This document shows, in pieces, positions 7,910 to 16,547 of a DNA stretch of 49,884 nucleotides. The notes below the pieces were generated by a model. The model saw nothing but the letters and a program-made list of their open reading frames with translations. It had not been told where the DNA came from and searched no databases. How positions within the stretch are numbered: the first letter of the stretch is position 1; every line of letters starts with the position of its first letter. Position numbers and translations under genes: made by a program. This DNA is from Candidatus Agathobaculum merdipullorum (lineage in GTDB: Bacteria > Bacillota > Clostridia > Oscillospirales > Butyricicoccaceae), in the NCBI GenBank assembly GCA_019115185.1, contig DXDZ01000010.1, positions 1 to 49,884 of the forward strand, in the 5' to 3' direction.

Positions 7910-9193
7910 ATGAAGAAAAAGGTACTTGCGCTTACCCTGGCTGCCGCGATGATGGCCAGCATGGCTGCCTGCTCTTCGGGCGGCAACAATTCGGACGCTG
8001 CGCAGAACGACAGCGGTACGCAGGCGACGGAGGTCGCTAACAAGGATAAGCCCTTAGTATGGTTCAACCGTCAGCCTTCCAACAGCTCCACCGGTGAGCT
8101 GGATATGAACGCTCTGCAGTTCAACGACAATACTTACTACGTAGGCTTTGACGCCAACCAGGGCGCCGAGCTCCAGGGCACCATGATTCTGGACTACGTA
8201 AAGGCTAACATCGACACCATCGACCGCAACGGCGACGGCATCATCGGTTATGTACTGGCCATCGGCGATATCGGCCACAACGACTCCATCGCCCGTACCC
8301 GCGGCGTTCGCGCAGCACTCGGCACGGCTGTGGAAACCAACGGCGCGATCAACAGCGATCCGGTCGGCAGCAACGCTGACGGCTCCGCTACCGCTGTTAA
8401 GGACGGCTCTCTGGAAGTCAACGGCAAGACCTACATCGTCCGTGAGCTGGCTTCTCAGGAAATGAAGAACTCCGCTGGTGCAACTTGGGACGCTGCTACC
8501 GCTGGTAACGCGATCGGCACCTGGGCTTCCTCTTTCGGCGATCAGATCGACATCGTAGCCTCCAACAACGACGGCATGGGCATGTCCATGTTCAACGCTT
8601 GGTCCAAGGCAAACAAGGTTCCGACCTTCGGCTATGACGCAAACGCTGACGCAGTTGCTGCTATCGCAGAAGGCTACGGCGGCACCATCAGCCAGCATGC
8701 TGACGTTCAGGCTTACCTGACCCTCCGCGTACTGCGCAACGCGCTGGACGGCGTTGACATCGACACCGGTATCGGCACGGCAGATGACGCCGGCAACGTA
8801 CTGAGCGACGACGTTTACTACTACGACGAAGCAGCTCGTTCCTACTACGCTCTGAACGTAGCAGTTACCGCTGACAACTACACCGAGTTCACCGATTCCA
8901 CCAAGGTTTACGAGCCTGTCAGCAATCAGCTGGATGCATCTGCTCATCCCGAGAAGAGCGTATGGCTGAACATCTACAACGCTGCTGATAACTTCCTGAG
9001 CGCTACCTATCAGCCGCTGCTGCAGAACTATGACGATCTGCTCAACCTGAAGGTCGAGTACATCGGCGGCGACGGCCAGACCGAGGCTAACATCACCAAC
9101 CGCCTGAGCAACCCGAGCGCTTACGACGCCTTCGCCATCAACATGGTTAAGACCGACAACGCTGCTTCCTACACTGCTCTGCTGAGCCAGTGA
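7910..9193 (+). CDS. mglB: Galactose/methyl-galactoside ABC transporter substrate-binding lipoprotein
   Basis: This 427-residue protein has a lipoprotein signal (MKKKVLALTLAAAMMASMAAC, lipidated Cys21), a Ser/Asn/Asp-rich linker and a periplasmic binding fold. The segment DRNGDGIIGYVLAIGD resembles the Ca2+-binding loop of E. coli MglB and supports a galactose/glucose-binding assignment. Other family pieces are HNDSIARTRGVRAAL, IVASNNDGMGMSMFNAW and TFGYDANADAVAAIAEG. Two Shine-Dalgarno runs (AAAGGAG, AAAGGAG) precede ATG 7910. It is first in the mglBAC operon, and a large RNA structure follows it, as expected if the binding protein is made in excess over MglA and MglC. Codon choice is strongly biased, in line with high expression. 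Confidence 0.93.
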   Translation: MKKKVLALTLAAAMMASMAACSSGGNNSDAAQNDSGTQATEVANKDKPLVWFNRQPSNSSTGELDMNALQFNDNTYYVGFDANQGAELQGTMILDYVKANIDTIDRNGDGIIGYVLAIGDIGHNDSIARTRGVRAALGTAVETNGAINSDPVGSNADGSATAVKDGSLEVNGKTYIVRELASQEMKNSAGATWDAATAGNAIGTWASSFGDQIDIVASNNDGMGMSMFNAWSKANKVPTFGYDANADAVAAIAEGYGGTISQHADVQAYLTLRVLRNALDGVDIDTGIGTADDAGNVLSDDVYYYDEAARSYYALNVAVTADNYTEFTDSTKVYEPVSNQLDASAHPEKSVWLNIYNAADNFLSATYQPLLQNYDDLLNLKVEYIGGDGQTEANITNRLSNPSAYDAFAINMVKTDNAASYTALLSQ

Positions 9194-9241
9194 TACGGGT
9201 TCAACCCCTTTAAGCCAAACAACAAGTAACAAGCCTATGTA

Positions 9242-9310
9242 ATTGGGGAGAAGGAATTCTCCGTCTTAGGAGAAGCAATTCTCCATACGGAAGAAGACCT
9301 TCTCCCCAAT
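9242..9310 (+). other. Structured mglB-mglA spacer: branched hairpin, likely attenuator or mRNA stabiliser
   Basis: ATTGGGGAGAAGG (9242-9254) pairs perfectly with CCTTCTCCCCAAT (9298-9310). Between them two GGAGAA.../...TTCTCC pairs can form internal stems, giving a branched structure. A small hairpin (GTTTTC/GAAAAC) follows near 9314-9330. There is no clean T tract after the main stem, so partial termination or protection of mglB mRNA from 3' decay is more likely than full termination. Confidence 0.6.
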
Positions 9311-9389
9311 CGTGTTTTCCAAGAAAACCGTGGCGGATCAACTTGGGTCCGCCCAATCTGGCAATATTGCATAAACGGGAGTAACGAGA

Positions 9390-10898
9390 ATGGCAGATGC
9401 AAAAAATGATATTGTCCTGTCAATCCGCGGCATGAGCAAATCGTTCGGCCGTAACCGCGTGCTGGATCACATCAATCTGGATGTCAAGCGCGGAACGGTC
9501 ATGGGCCTGATGGGTGAAAACGGCGCCGGTAAGTCCACGATGATGAAGTGCCTGTTCGGCACCTATCAGAAGGACGAAGGAAAGATCTTCCTTAACGGCA
9601 AAGAGATCAACTTCTCCGGCCCCAAGGATGCCCTGGAAAACTGGATCGCCATGGTACATCAGGAACTCAACCAATGTCTGGAGCGCAACGTGATCGACAA
9701 CCTGTTCCTGGGCCGGTACCCCACCAATTCTGTGGGCATGGTGGACGAAGGCAGGATGAAAAAGAAAGCTTCGGAACTGTTCCGCAAGCTGGGCATGACG
9801 GTCAACCTGACCCAACCCATGCGGAATATGTCCGTTTCCCAACGACAGATGTGCGAAATCGCCAAAGCAATTTCCTATAACTCTCAGGTAATTGTTCTGG
9901 ATGAGCCCACCTCCTCCCTCACCGTGCAGGAGGTTGATAAACTCTTTGAAATGATGCGGATGCTCAAGGAACAGGGCATTGCTCTGATCTACATCTCGCA
10001 TAAGATGGACGAAATCTTTGAGATCTGCGATGAGATCTCCGTGCTCCGCGACGGCAATCTGGTTATGACCAAGCCCTCGCAGGAGACCAACATGAACGAA
10101 CTGATCACCGCCATGGTAGGCCGCTCGCTGGAAAGCCGCTTCCCGCCGGTGGACAACACGCCGGGAGACACCATTTTGTCGGTGCAGCACCTGTCCACCA
10201 AATACGCACCCTATCTGCAGGATGTGTCCTTTGACGTGAAGGAAGGCGAAATCTTTGGTCTGTACGGTCTGGTCGGCGCCGGACGTACCGAGCTGCTGGA
10301 AACCATCTTCGGCGTGCGCACGCGCGCTGCGGGACGTGTTTACTTCAAGAACCGCCTGATGAACTTCAACAGCGCCAGAGAGGCGATCGAGCACGGCTTC
10401 GCCTTGATTACCGAGGAACGCAAGGCCAACGGCCTGTTCCTCAAGTGCGACCTCACCTTCAACACAACCATTGCAAATCTGGATCAGTACAAGAGCGGCC
10501 TTGCCTTGTCCGACACCCAGATGATTAAGGCCACCAACAAGGAAATCAAAATCATGCACACCAAGTGCATGGGCCCCGATGATATGATCTCCAGCCTGTC
10601 CGGCGGCAACCAGCAAAAGGTTATCTTCGGCAAGTGGCTGGAACGCGAACCTCAAGTCTTCATGATGGACGAACCCACACGAGGTATCGACGTGGGTGCC
10701 AAATACGAGATTTACGAGCTGATCATCAAAATGGCCAAGCGCGGCAAGACCATCATCGTCGTCTCTTCTGAAATGCCCGAGATTCTCGGCATCACCAACC
10801 GCATCGGCGTCATGTCCAACGGACATCTCTCCGGCATTGTCAACACCAACGAGACCGATCAGGAAGAGCTTTTGCGGCTTAGCGCAAAATACCTGTAG
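9390..10898 (+). CDS. mglA: Galactose/methyl-galactoside ABC transporter ATP-binding protein
   Basis: This 502-residue protein has two tandem ABC domains, as expected for sugar CUT2 transporters. The first has Walker A GENGAGKST (about residue 45), signature MSVSQRQ and Walker B VIVLDEPTSSL. The second has a degenerate Walker A GLVGAGRTELL, signature LSGGNQQKV and Walker B VFMMDEPTRGID. The unusual second P-loop is typical for the RbsA/MglA family. GGGAG precedes ATG 9390, and mglC starts 15 bp after its stop. It would power uptake of galactose or methyl-galactosides delivered by MglB through MglC at the cell membrane. Confidence 0.94.
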   Translation: MADAKNDIVLSIRGMSKSFGRNRVLDHINLDVKRGTVMGLMGENGAGKSTMMKCLFGTYQKDEGKIFLNGKEINFSGPKDALENWIAMVHQELNQCLERNVIDNLFLGRYPTNSVGMVDEGRMKKKASELFRKLGMTVNLTQPMRNMSVSQRQMCEIAKAISYNSQVIVLDEPTSSLTVQEVDKLFEMMRMLKEQGIALIYISHKMDEIFEICDEISVLRDGNLVMTKPSQETNMNELITAMVGRSLESRFPPVDNTPGDTILSVQHLSTKYAPYLQDVSFDVKEGEIFGLYGLVGAGRTELLETIFGVRTRAAGRVYFKNRLMNFNSAREAIEHGFALITEERKANGLFLKCDLTFNTTIANLDQYKSGLALSDTQMIKATNKEIKIMHTKCMGPDDMISSLSGGNQQKVIFGKWLEREPQVFMMDEPTRGIDVGAKYEIYELIIKMAKRGKTIIVVSSEMPEILGITNRIGVMSNGHLSGIVNTNETDQEELLRLSAKYL

Positions 10899-10913
10899 TA
10901 GGAGAAATCGCTT

Positions 10914-12569
10914 ATGGCATCAACAAGTACAAAAATTCTTACGGCTGAGCAGGAAGCGAAGCTCCGCCAGCCCATCGACGAATACGTCGGTAAAATTCAG
11001 GATCAGATCAACGATCTGCGCGAGGAAGGCACCGATAAGGTGATCGAAATCCAAAGCGCCATCGACAGCCTGAAGCGGGATAAAATCTACACCGCTCAGG
11101 AAAAAGAGGCCCGCATTCGGGAACTCCAATCCGAACTGGAAAAAGCCAAAGCAGTTGAGAATCGAAACAAGGATGCCATTGCCAAGCTGATTGGCGATGC
11201 AGAGAATTACTTAAAGGCCCACTTCGATTCGGATTACTATCAGAAGGTAATTGCCAGCTGCAAGGATGAAAAGGTACTGGCTGAGGAGAAATACCGTTTG
11301 GCCGTTGCCAAGCTGAATCAGGACCATCAGAGCACGATGTCCAAGCTCAGCGACGCGCATGAGATTAAGGATGAGAAATACGTCCACAAAAACCGTCTCT
11401 TCGACGCGAAAATGCAGCGGATCAAGAACTTGCAGGAGATCAAAGACCGGCAGCACGCCGCCTTTGAGCACAAGTATCACCTGATCGACCTGCTGCGCAT
11501 GTCCAAATTCACCTTTGGCGAGTCCATGGCGCAGCGTTGGGAGAACTACAAGTACACCTTCAATCGCCGTGACTTCCTGCTGAAAAACGGCTTGTACATC
11601 GCCATCATCATCATCTTCATCGCCCTGTGTATCATCACGCCGCTGGTGAAGAACGTACAGCTGCTGACGGTGAACAACGTGCTGAACATTTTGCAGCAGG
11701 CGTCGCCGCGTATGTTCCTTGCTTTGGGCGTTGCCGGCCTGATTCTGCTTGCCGGCACCGACCTGTCCATCGGCCGTATGGTTGGTATGGGCATGACCGC
11801 AGCCACCATCGTAATGCATCAGGGCATCAACACCGGTTCTGTGTTCGGTCATATCTTTGACTTCACCAGCCTGCCGGCAATCGCCCGCGTGCTGCTTGCG
11901 CTGGTTGTCTGCATCGTATTGTGCACCGTGTTCACCACGATCGCCGGTTTCTTTACGGCGAAGTTCAAGATGCATCCCTTCATTTCCACCATGGCGAACA
12001 TGCTGGTCATCTTCGGTCTGGTCACCTATTCCACCAAGGGCGTATCCTTCGGTGCAATTGACCCGAACATTCCCAACATGATTATTCCCCGCATCAACAA
12101 CTTCCCCACCATCATCCTGTGGGCTGTTGCAGCGGTGGTCATCGTATGGTTCATCTGGAACAAGACCACTTTCGGCAAGAACCTGTACGCAGTAGGCGGC
12201 AACCCGGAATCCGCTGCTGTATCCGGTATCTCTGTATTCTGGGTCACCGTAGGCGCATTCGTCTTGGCCGGTATCCTCTATGGCTTCGGTGCTTGGCTGG
12301 AATGCATCCGTATGGTTGGTTCGGGTTCCGCAGCTTACGGTCAAGGCTGGGAAATGGACGCGATCGCTGCCTGCGTAGTCGGCGGTATCTCGTTTACCGG
12401 CGGTATCGGTAAGATTTCCGGCGTAGTCGTCGGTGTATTCATCTTCACCGCCCTGACTTACTCGCTCACCACGCTGGGCATCGACACCAACCTGCAATTC
12501 GTATTCTCCGGCATCATCATTCTGGTAGCCGTTATGCTCGACTGCCTGAAGTACGTGCAGAAGAAGTAA
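10914..12569 (+). CDS. mglC: Galactose/methyl-galactoside ABC transporter permease with long N-terminal coiled-coil extension
   Basis: This 551-residue protein is about 200 residues longer than a typical MglC/RbsC permease (about 320-340). Residues 1 to about 215 are soluble, charged and heptad-like, rich in Lys, Glu and Gln (IRELQSELEKAKAVENRNKD, DEKVLAEEKYRLAVAKLNQD, MQRIKNLQEIKDRQHAAFEH) and predicted to be coiled coil. From about residue 222 the normal BPD_transp_2 permease begins (LYIAIIIIFIALCIITPLV), with LLAGTDLSIGRMVGMGM and the C-terminal VVGGISFTGGIGKISGVVVG motif. The extension is in frame with a clear AGGAG ahead of ATG 10914, so it is not a start-site artefact. It would sit on the cytoplasmic side, near MglA. 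Its role is unknown. Confidence 0.92.
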   Translation: MASTSTKILTAEQEAKLRQPIDEYVGKIQDQINDLREEGTDKVIEIQSAIDSLKRDKIYTAQEKEARIRELQSELEKAKAVENRNKDAIAKLIGDAENYLKAHFDSDYYQKVIASCKDEKVLAEEKYRLAVAKLNQDHQSTMSKLSDAHEIKDEKYVHKNRLFDAKMQRIKNLQEIKDRQHAAFEHKYHLIDLLRMSKFTFGESMAQRWENYKYTFNRRDFLLKNGLYIAIIIIFIALCIITPLVKNVQLLTVNNVLNILQQASPRMFLALGVAGLILLAGTDLSIGRMVGMGMTAATIVMHQGINTGSVFGHIFDFTSLPAIARVLLALVVCIVLCTVFTTIAGFFTAKFKMHPFISTMANMLVIFGLVTYSTKGVSFGAIDPNIPNMIIPRINNFPTIILWAVAAVVIVWFIWNKTTFGKNLYAVGGNPESAAVSGISVFWVTVGAFVLAGILYGFGAWLECIRMVGSGSAAYGQGWEMDAIAACVVGGISFTGGIGKISGVVVGVFIFTALTYSLTTLGIDTNLQFVFSGIIILVAVMLDCLKYVQKK

Positions 12570-12591
12570 GCAAACCATTTCTTAAAAACGA

Positions 12592-12641
12592 AAAGCCGCT
12601 GCAAGGCAACTATAAAGGCCCCGCCTGCTTGCAGCGGCTTT
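12592..12641 (+). terminator. Terminator after mglC
   Basis: AAAGCCGCTGCAAG (12592-12605) and CTTGCAGCGGCTTT (12628-12641) form a perfect 14-bp stem with a 22-nt loop, followed by a T-rich but interrupted tail. It separates the transport operon from the Leloir genes. Confidence 0.7.
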
Positions 12642-12644
12642 CTA

Positions 12645-12674
12645 TTTACATTTACCGAAAAAAAGATGTATACT
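12645..12674 (+). promoter_or_regulatory. Candidate promoter for galK-galE-galT-galM
   Basis: TTTACA (12645-12650) and TATACT (12669-12674) are 18 bp apart, directly downstream of the mglC terminator and about 54 bp before the galK ATG. Confidence 0.5.
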
Positions 12675-12727
12675 GTGTTTGAAAGCAGCGTCCCGGTCTG
12701 CCGGGGCCAAAAGGAGTGAAGACAACC

Positions 12728-14014
12728 ATGCAAAAATTAGGCGATGTACGCCGCGCACTGGATGCCGGAGAACTGAACGAGCCGTTGTCCCATCTGCTGT
12801 ATGATGATCTGGCAGCCGCCCGCGAGCGGATTGCAAAAGTACTGGACGAATTTCAGAAAACCTTTGGTGTCGGAGACGACGCCCCCGTCGCTTTGTGCTC
12901 TGCCCCCGGCCGCACGGAGATTGGCGGCAACCATACCGACCATCAGCACGGCCGCGTTCTGGCCGGTGCGGTCGATCTAGACTTTTTGGCCTGTGCCAGC
13001 CCGAACGGCACCAACACCATCCGCTTCCAGTCCGAAGGCTGGCCCATGGTGGAGGTCGCACTGGATACGCTTGACCCCAAGGAGGAAGAAAAGGAAAGCA
13101 CGGCCGCTTTGGTACGCGGCATGGCGGCACAGGCAGCCCAGAAAGGCTATACCGTAGCGGGCTTTGATGTGTATGCCACATCCAGCGTGCTGCCTGGTTC
13201 CGGCCTGTCCTCCTCTGCTGCATGCGAAGTGCTGCTGGGCGTCATTGAAAACCATCTGTTCTGCCATGATGAGCTTGACCCGGTGACGATCGCTCAAATG
13301 GGCCAAAAAGCAGAAAATGTGTATTTCGGCAAGCCCTGCGGCCTGATGGATCAGACTGCCTCCTCGGTCGGCGGCGCTGTAACGATCGACTTTGCCGACC
13401 CTGCCGCTCCGATTGTTCGGGCGCTACAAGTGGATCTGGACAGCTTGGGCTATGCGCTGTGCATCATTAACTGCGGCGCAGACCACGCTGATCTGACCGA
13501 TGAATACGCCGCAGTCCCCAGAGAGATGCGGTCGGTAGCCGCTTTCTTCGGCAAAGAGGTGCTGCGTGAGATCAAAGAATCCGATGTGCTGACCAATCTG
13601 CCTGCGCTGCGCAAAGCAGTGGGCGATCGTGCGGTACTTCGTGCGCTCCACTTCCTGGCCGACAACGAGCGGGTAGCCAAGCAGGCGGACGCGCTGGCAA
13701 AGGGCGATATGGATACCTTCCTCGCTCTGGTCAACGAGTCCGGTCACTCCTCTTGGGAGCAGCTGCAAGACATTACCCCCGCCGGTGCGGTGCAGGAACA
13801 GTCGATGGCGATTGCCCTGACCGTGGCACAGCGTGCGCTGAACGGCCGCGGCGCCTACCGTGTGCACGGCGGCGGCTTTGCCGGAACCATTCAGGCCTTT
13901 GTTCCGCTGGACATTCTCGCGGCGTTCCGCAGCGAGATCGAAAGTGCGCTGGGCGCCGGCTGCTGCCATGTGCTGCGCATCCGACCCGTTGGCGGTACGG
14001 TACTCTGGTCTTAA
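12728..14014 (+). CDS. galK: Galactokinase
   Basis: GalK phosphorylates galactose to galactose-1-phosphate with ATP, the first committed Leloir step, in the cytoplasm. The 428-residue protein shows the GHMP kinase signatures: CSAPGRTEIGGNHTDHQHG near residue 58 (galactokinase motif), VLPGSGLSSSAACEVLLG (ATP-binding loop) and RVHGGGFAGTIQAFV near the C-terminus. I placed the start at ATG 12728, about 10 nt after GGAG. A GTG four codons upstream overlaps that Shine-Dalgarno and cannot use it. The next gene, galE, starts 39 bp downstream with its own AAAGGAG, consistent with a galKETM operon. It is longer than E. coli GalK (382), as are other Firmicute homologues. Confidence 0.93.
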   Translation: MQKLGDVRRALDAGELNEPLSHLLYDDLAAARERIAKVLDEFQKTFGVGDDAPVALCSAPGRTEIGGNHTDHQHGRVLAGAVDLDFLACASPNGTNTIRFQSEGWPMVEVALDTLDPKEEEKESTAALVRGMAAQAAQKGYTVAGFDVYATSSVLPGSGLSSSAACEVLLGVIENHLFCHDELDPVTIAQMGQKAENVYFGKPCGLMDQTASSVGGAVTIDFADPAAPIVRALQVDLDSLGYALCIINCGADHADLTDEYAAVPREMRSVAAFFGKEVLREIKESDVLTNLPALRKAVGDRAVLRALHFLADNERVAKQADALAKGDMDTFLALVNESGHSSWEQLQDITPAGAVQEQSMAIALTVAQRALNGRGAYRVHGGGFAGTIQAFVPLDILAAFRSEIESALGAGCCHVLRIRPVGGTVLWS

Positions 14015-14053
14015 CCCCTATTGATTGCGATGATGTGAAAGGAGACCTGTAAC

Positions 14054-15045
14054 ATGGCAATTTAGTGCTGGGCGGAGCCGGCTATATCGGTTCCCATACG
14101 GTATATGAGCTGATCGACGCGGGCCGGGAGGTCGTGGTGGCAGACAATCTGCAAACCGGCTTCCGTGCCGCGGTTCACCCCAAGGCAAAATTCTATCAGC
14201 TGGATATCCGGGATCAGAAGGCTCTGGATACCCTGTTCGAGACCGAGCAAATCGACGGCGTAATCCATTTCGCCGCCTCCTCTCAGGTCGGGGAGTCCAT
14301 GTCCGACCCGCTCAAGTATTATGACAACAACCTGCACGGCACCATGGTATTGCTTCAGTCCATGGTGGCGCACGGCATCGACAAAATCGTTTTCTCCTCC
14401 ACCGCCGCAACCTACGGCGAGCCGGAGCGCGTGCCGATTCTGGAGGATGACCCCACCCATCCCACCAACTGCTATGGTCAGACCAAGCTGGACATGGAGC
14501 ACATGATGGGTTGGGTATCCCGGGCGCACGGCCTGAAATATGTTGCCCTGCGGTATTTCAACGCCTGCGGCGCACATGCTTCCGGTCAGATCGGTGAGGC
14601 ACACAATCCGGAAACCCACCTGATCCCCCTCATCCTGCAAGTGCCGCTGGGCCAGCGCGAGAAGATCAGTGTGTTTGGCGAGGACTATCCCACCAAGGAC
14701 GGCACCTGCGTTCGTGACTACATCCATGTCACCGATCTGGCACAAGCGCACATTCTGGCGCTGGACTACCTGATGAACGGCGGCGAAAACAACGTATTCA
14801 ATCTGGGCAACGGCGTAGGCTTCACGGTAAAGGAAGTCATCGACGTCGCGCGTTCTGTAACCGGCCATCCGATCCCCGCCGAAATGGCGCCCCGTCGCGC
14901 CGGCGACCCGGCGCAGCTCATCGCTTCCTCGGAGAAGGCGGTCAAGGTGCTGGGCTGGAAGCCGGAATACAATGACCTGTCCACCATTGTCGCCTCCGCT
15001 TGGGCGTGGCACAAGAGCCATCCCCACGGCTATACGGAGGGTTGA
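14054..15045 (+). pseudogene. galE: UDP-glucose 4-epimerase with a one-base deletion after the start codon
   Basis: GalE interconverts UDP-galactose and UDP-glucose using bound NAD. The body is intact: LGGAGYIGSH (NAD-binding), FSSTAATYGEP, catalytic YGQTK, and YFNACGAH, to the stop at 15045. Upstream, AAAGGAG sits 9 nt before ATG 14054, and ATG GCA ATT is followed in frame by TAG. Homologues begin MAILVLGGAGYIG. Inserting one T into the TTT run at 14061-14063 gives exactly MAILVLGGAGYIGSH. So this sequence has a 1-nt deletion, real or a read/assembly error. A GTG at 14065 could restart the frame but lacks a suitable Shine-Dalgarno (20 nt away) and would remove the first strand of the Rossmann fold. 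If real, the Leloir pathway here would be impaired unless another galE exists. Confidence 0.85.
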
Positions 15046-15047
15046 GC

Positions 15048-16544
15048 ATGGAACGTGACCAAGCCATTGCAATGCTGGTGACCTATGCACTGCGCAAAGG
15101 TCTGATCCAGCCCTGTGAAGAGATCTGGGCGACAAACGCTCTGCTGGGCGTGCTCAAGCTGGACAGCTACACGCCCCCGGAAACGGAAATGCCTGCGGAC
15201 ATCGATCTGCCTGCCGTACTGGACGCGCTGCTGGACGATGCGCACGAGCGCGGCGTACTGGAGGAAAACTCCATCGTCTACCGCGATTTGTTTGATACCG
15301 CGCTGATGGGCGTGCTCACGCCCCGCCCCGCGCAGGTCATCGACACCTTCCAATCCCTGCGGCAGGAAAGCCCGGAAAAGGCCACCGATTGGTACTACCG
15401 CTTCAGTCAGGACACCAACTATATCCGCCGCGACCGCATCGCAAAGGATGTGCAGTGGAAGGCGCCCACCGACTACGGCGAGCTGGACATCACCATCAAC
15501 CTGTCCAAGCCGGAGAAGGACCCCAAGGCCATCGCTGCGGCCCGCAATATGCCGGCTTCGGCCTATCCCCGCTGCCTGCTGTGCGCGGAAAACGAGGGAT
15601 ATGCGGGTCGGGTCAATCATCCCGCCCGTCAGAACCACCGCATTGTCCCCATCACCATCAACGACTCACCGTGGTTCCTGCAGTACTCCCCCTATGTGTA
15701 CTACAACGAACACTGCATCTGCTTTAACGCGGTTCACACCCCGATGAAGATCGACCGGGCGTGCTTTGCCAAGCTGCTGGACTTTGTGGGACAGTTCCCG
15801 CATTATTTCGTAGGTTCCAACGCCGACCTGCCCATCGTGGGCGGCTCTATTCTGGCGCACGACCACTTTCAGGGCGGGCGGTATACCTTCGCCATGGCGA
15901 AAGCGCCGGTCGAAACGCCGTTCTCCTTCCCCGGCTACGAGGATGTGCAGTCGGGCATCGTCAAGTGGCCGATGTCGGTGGTGCGTCTCACCGCCGCCGA
16001 CCCGCAGCGGCTCATTGATCTGGCCGACCGCATCCTGACCTCGTGGCGCGGCTACACCGACGAGAGCGCAGTCATCTACGCCGAAACGGACGGCGAGCCG
16101 CACAACACCATCACTCCCATTGCCCGCCGTCGCGGCAGCGACTACGAACTGGATCTGGTGCTGCGCAACAATCTCACCACCCCGGAGCATCCTTTGGGCC
16201 TGTACCATCCTCACGCAGAACTGCACCATATCAAAAAGGAGAACATCGGCCTGATCGAAGTGATGGGTCTGGCAGTCCTCCCTGCCCGTCTCAAAAACGA
16301 GCTGGCAGCTGTAGCGCAAAAGCTGGTTTCCGGCGAAGATCTGTTGGCCGATCCCCTCACCGCTTCTCATGCCAGCTGGGCTATGGGCTTCCGGGATAAG
16401 TACGAACTCACCGCAGACAACGCGCTGGACGTAGTATACAAAGAGACCGGCCTCGTCTTTGCCAAGGTGCTCGAGCACGCCGGTGTATACGCCCGCACGC
16501 CCGAAGGCAAGGAAGCCTTCCTCCGATTCTTAAGGCAGGTGTAA
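15048..16544 (+). CDS. galT: UDP-glucose-hexose-1-phosphate uridylyltransferase, Firmicute type
   Basis: GalT transfers UMP from UDP-glucose to galactose-1-phosphate, giving glucose-1-phosphate and UDP-galactose. The 498-residue protein belongs to the longer Firmicute class rather than the ~350-residue E. coli class. It shows FNAVHTPMKI, then GGSILAHDHFQGGRYTFAMA containing the HDHFQGG motif typical for this class, and the C-terminal LGLYHPHAELHHIKKENIGL. ATG 15048 is 2 bp after the galE stop, with GGAGG 7 nt upstream. An open frame extends 16 codons further upstream, but there it overlaps galE. galM follows after 3 bp, so galE-galT-galM are translationally coupled. The reaction is assigned by family. 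Confidence 0.93.
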   Translation: MERDQAIAMLVTYALRKGLIQPCEEIWATNALLGVLKLDSYTPPETEMPADIDLPAVLDALLDDAHERGVLEENSIVYRDLFDTALMGVLTPRPAQVIDTFQSLRQESPEKATDWYYRFSQDTNYIRRDRIAKDVQWKAPTDYGELDITINLSKPEKDPKAIAAARNMPASAYPRCLLCAENEGYAGRVNHPARQNHRIVPITINDSPWFLQYSPYVYYNEHCICFNAVHTPMKIDRACFAKLLDFVGQFPHYFVGSNADLPIVGGSILAHDHFQGGRYTFAMAKAPVETPFSFPGYEDVQSGIVKWPMSVVRLTAADPQRLIDLADRILTSWRGYTDESAVIYAETDGEPHNTITPIARRRGSDYELDLVLRNNLTTPEHPLGLYHPHAELHHIKKENIGLIEVMGLAVLPARLKNELAAVAQKLVSGEDLLADPLTASHASWAMGFRDKYELTADNALDVVYKETGLVFAKVLEHAGVYARTPEGKEAFLRFLRQV

Positions 16545-16547
16545 AAA

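Noticed and set aside
14062-14064. Reading the in-frame TAG of galE as recoding (for example pyrrolysine)
   Set aside because: A single missing T restores the conserved start exactly, and no pyl genes are visible; a frameshift is far simpler.
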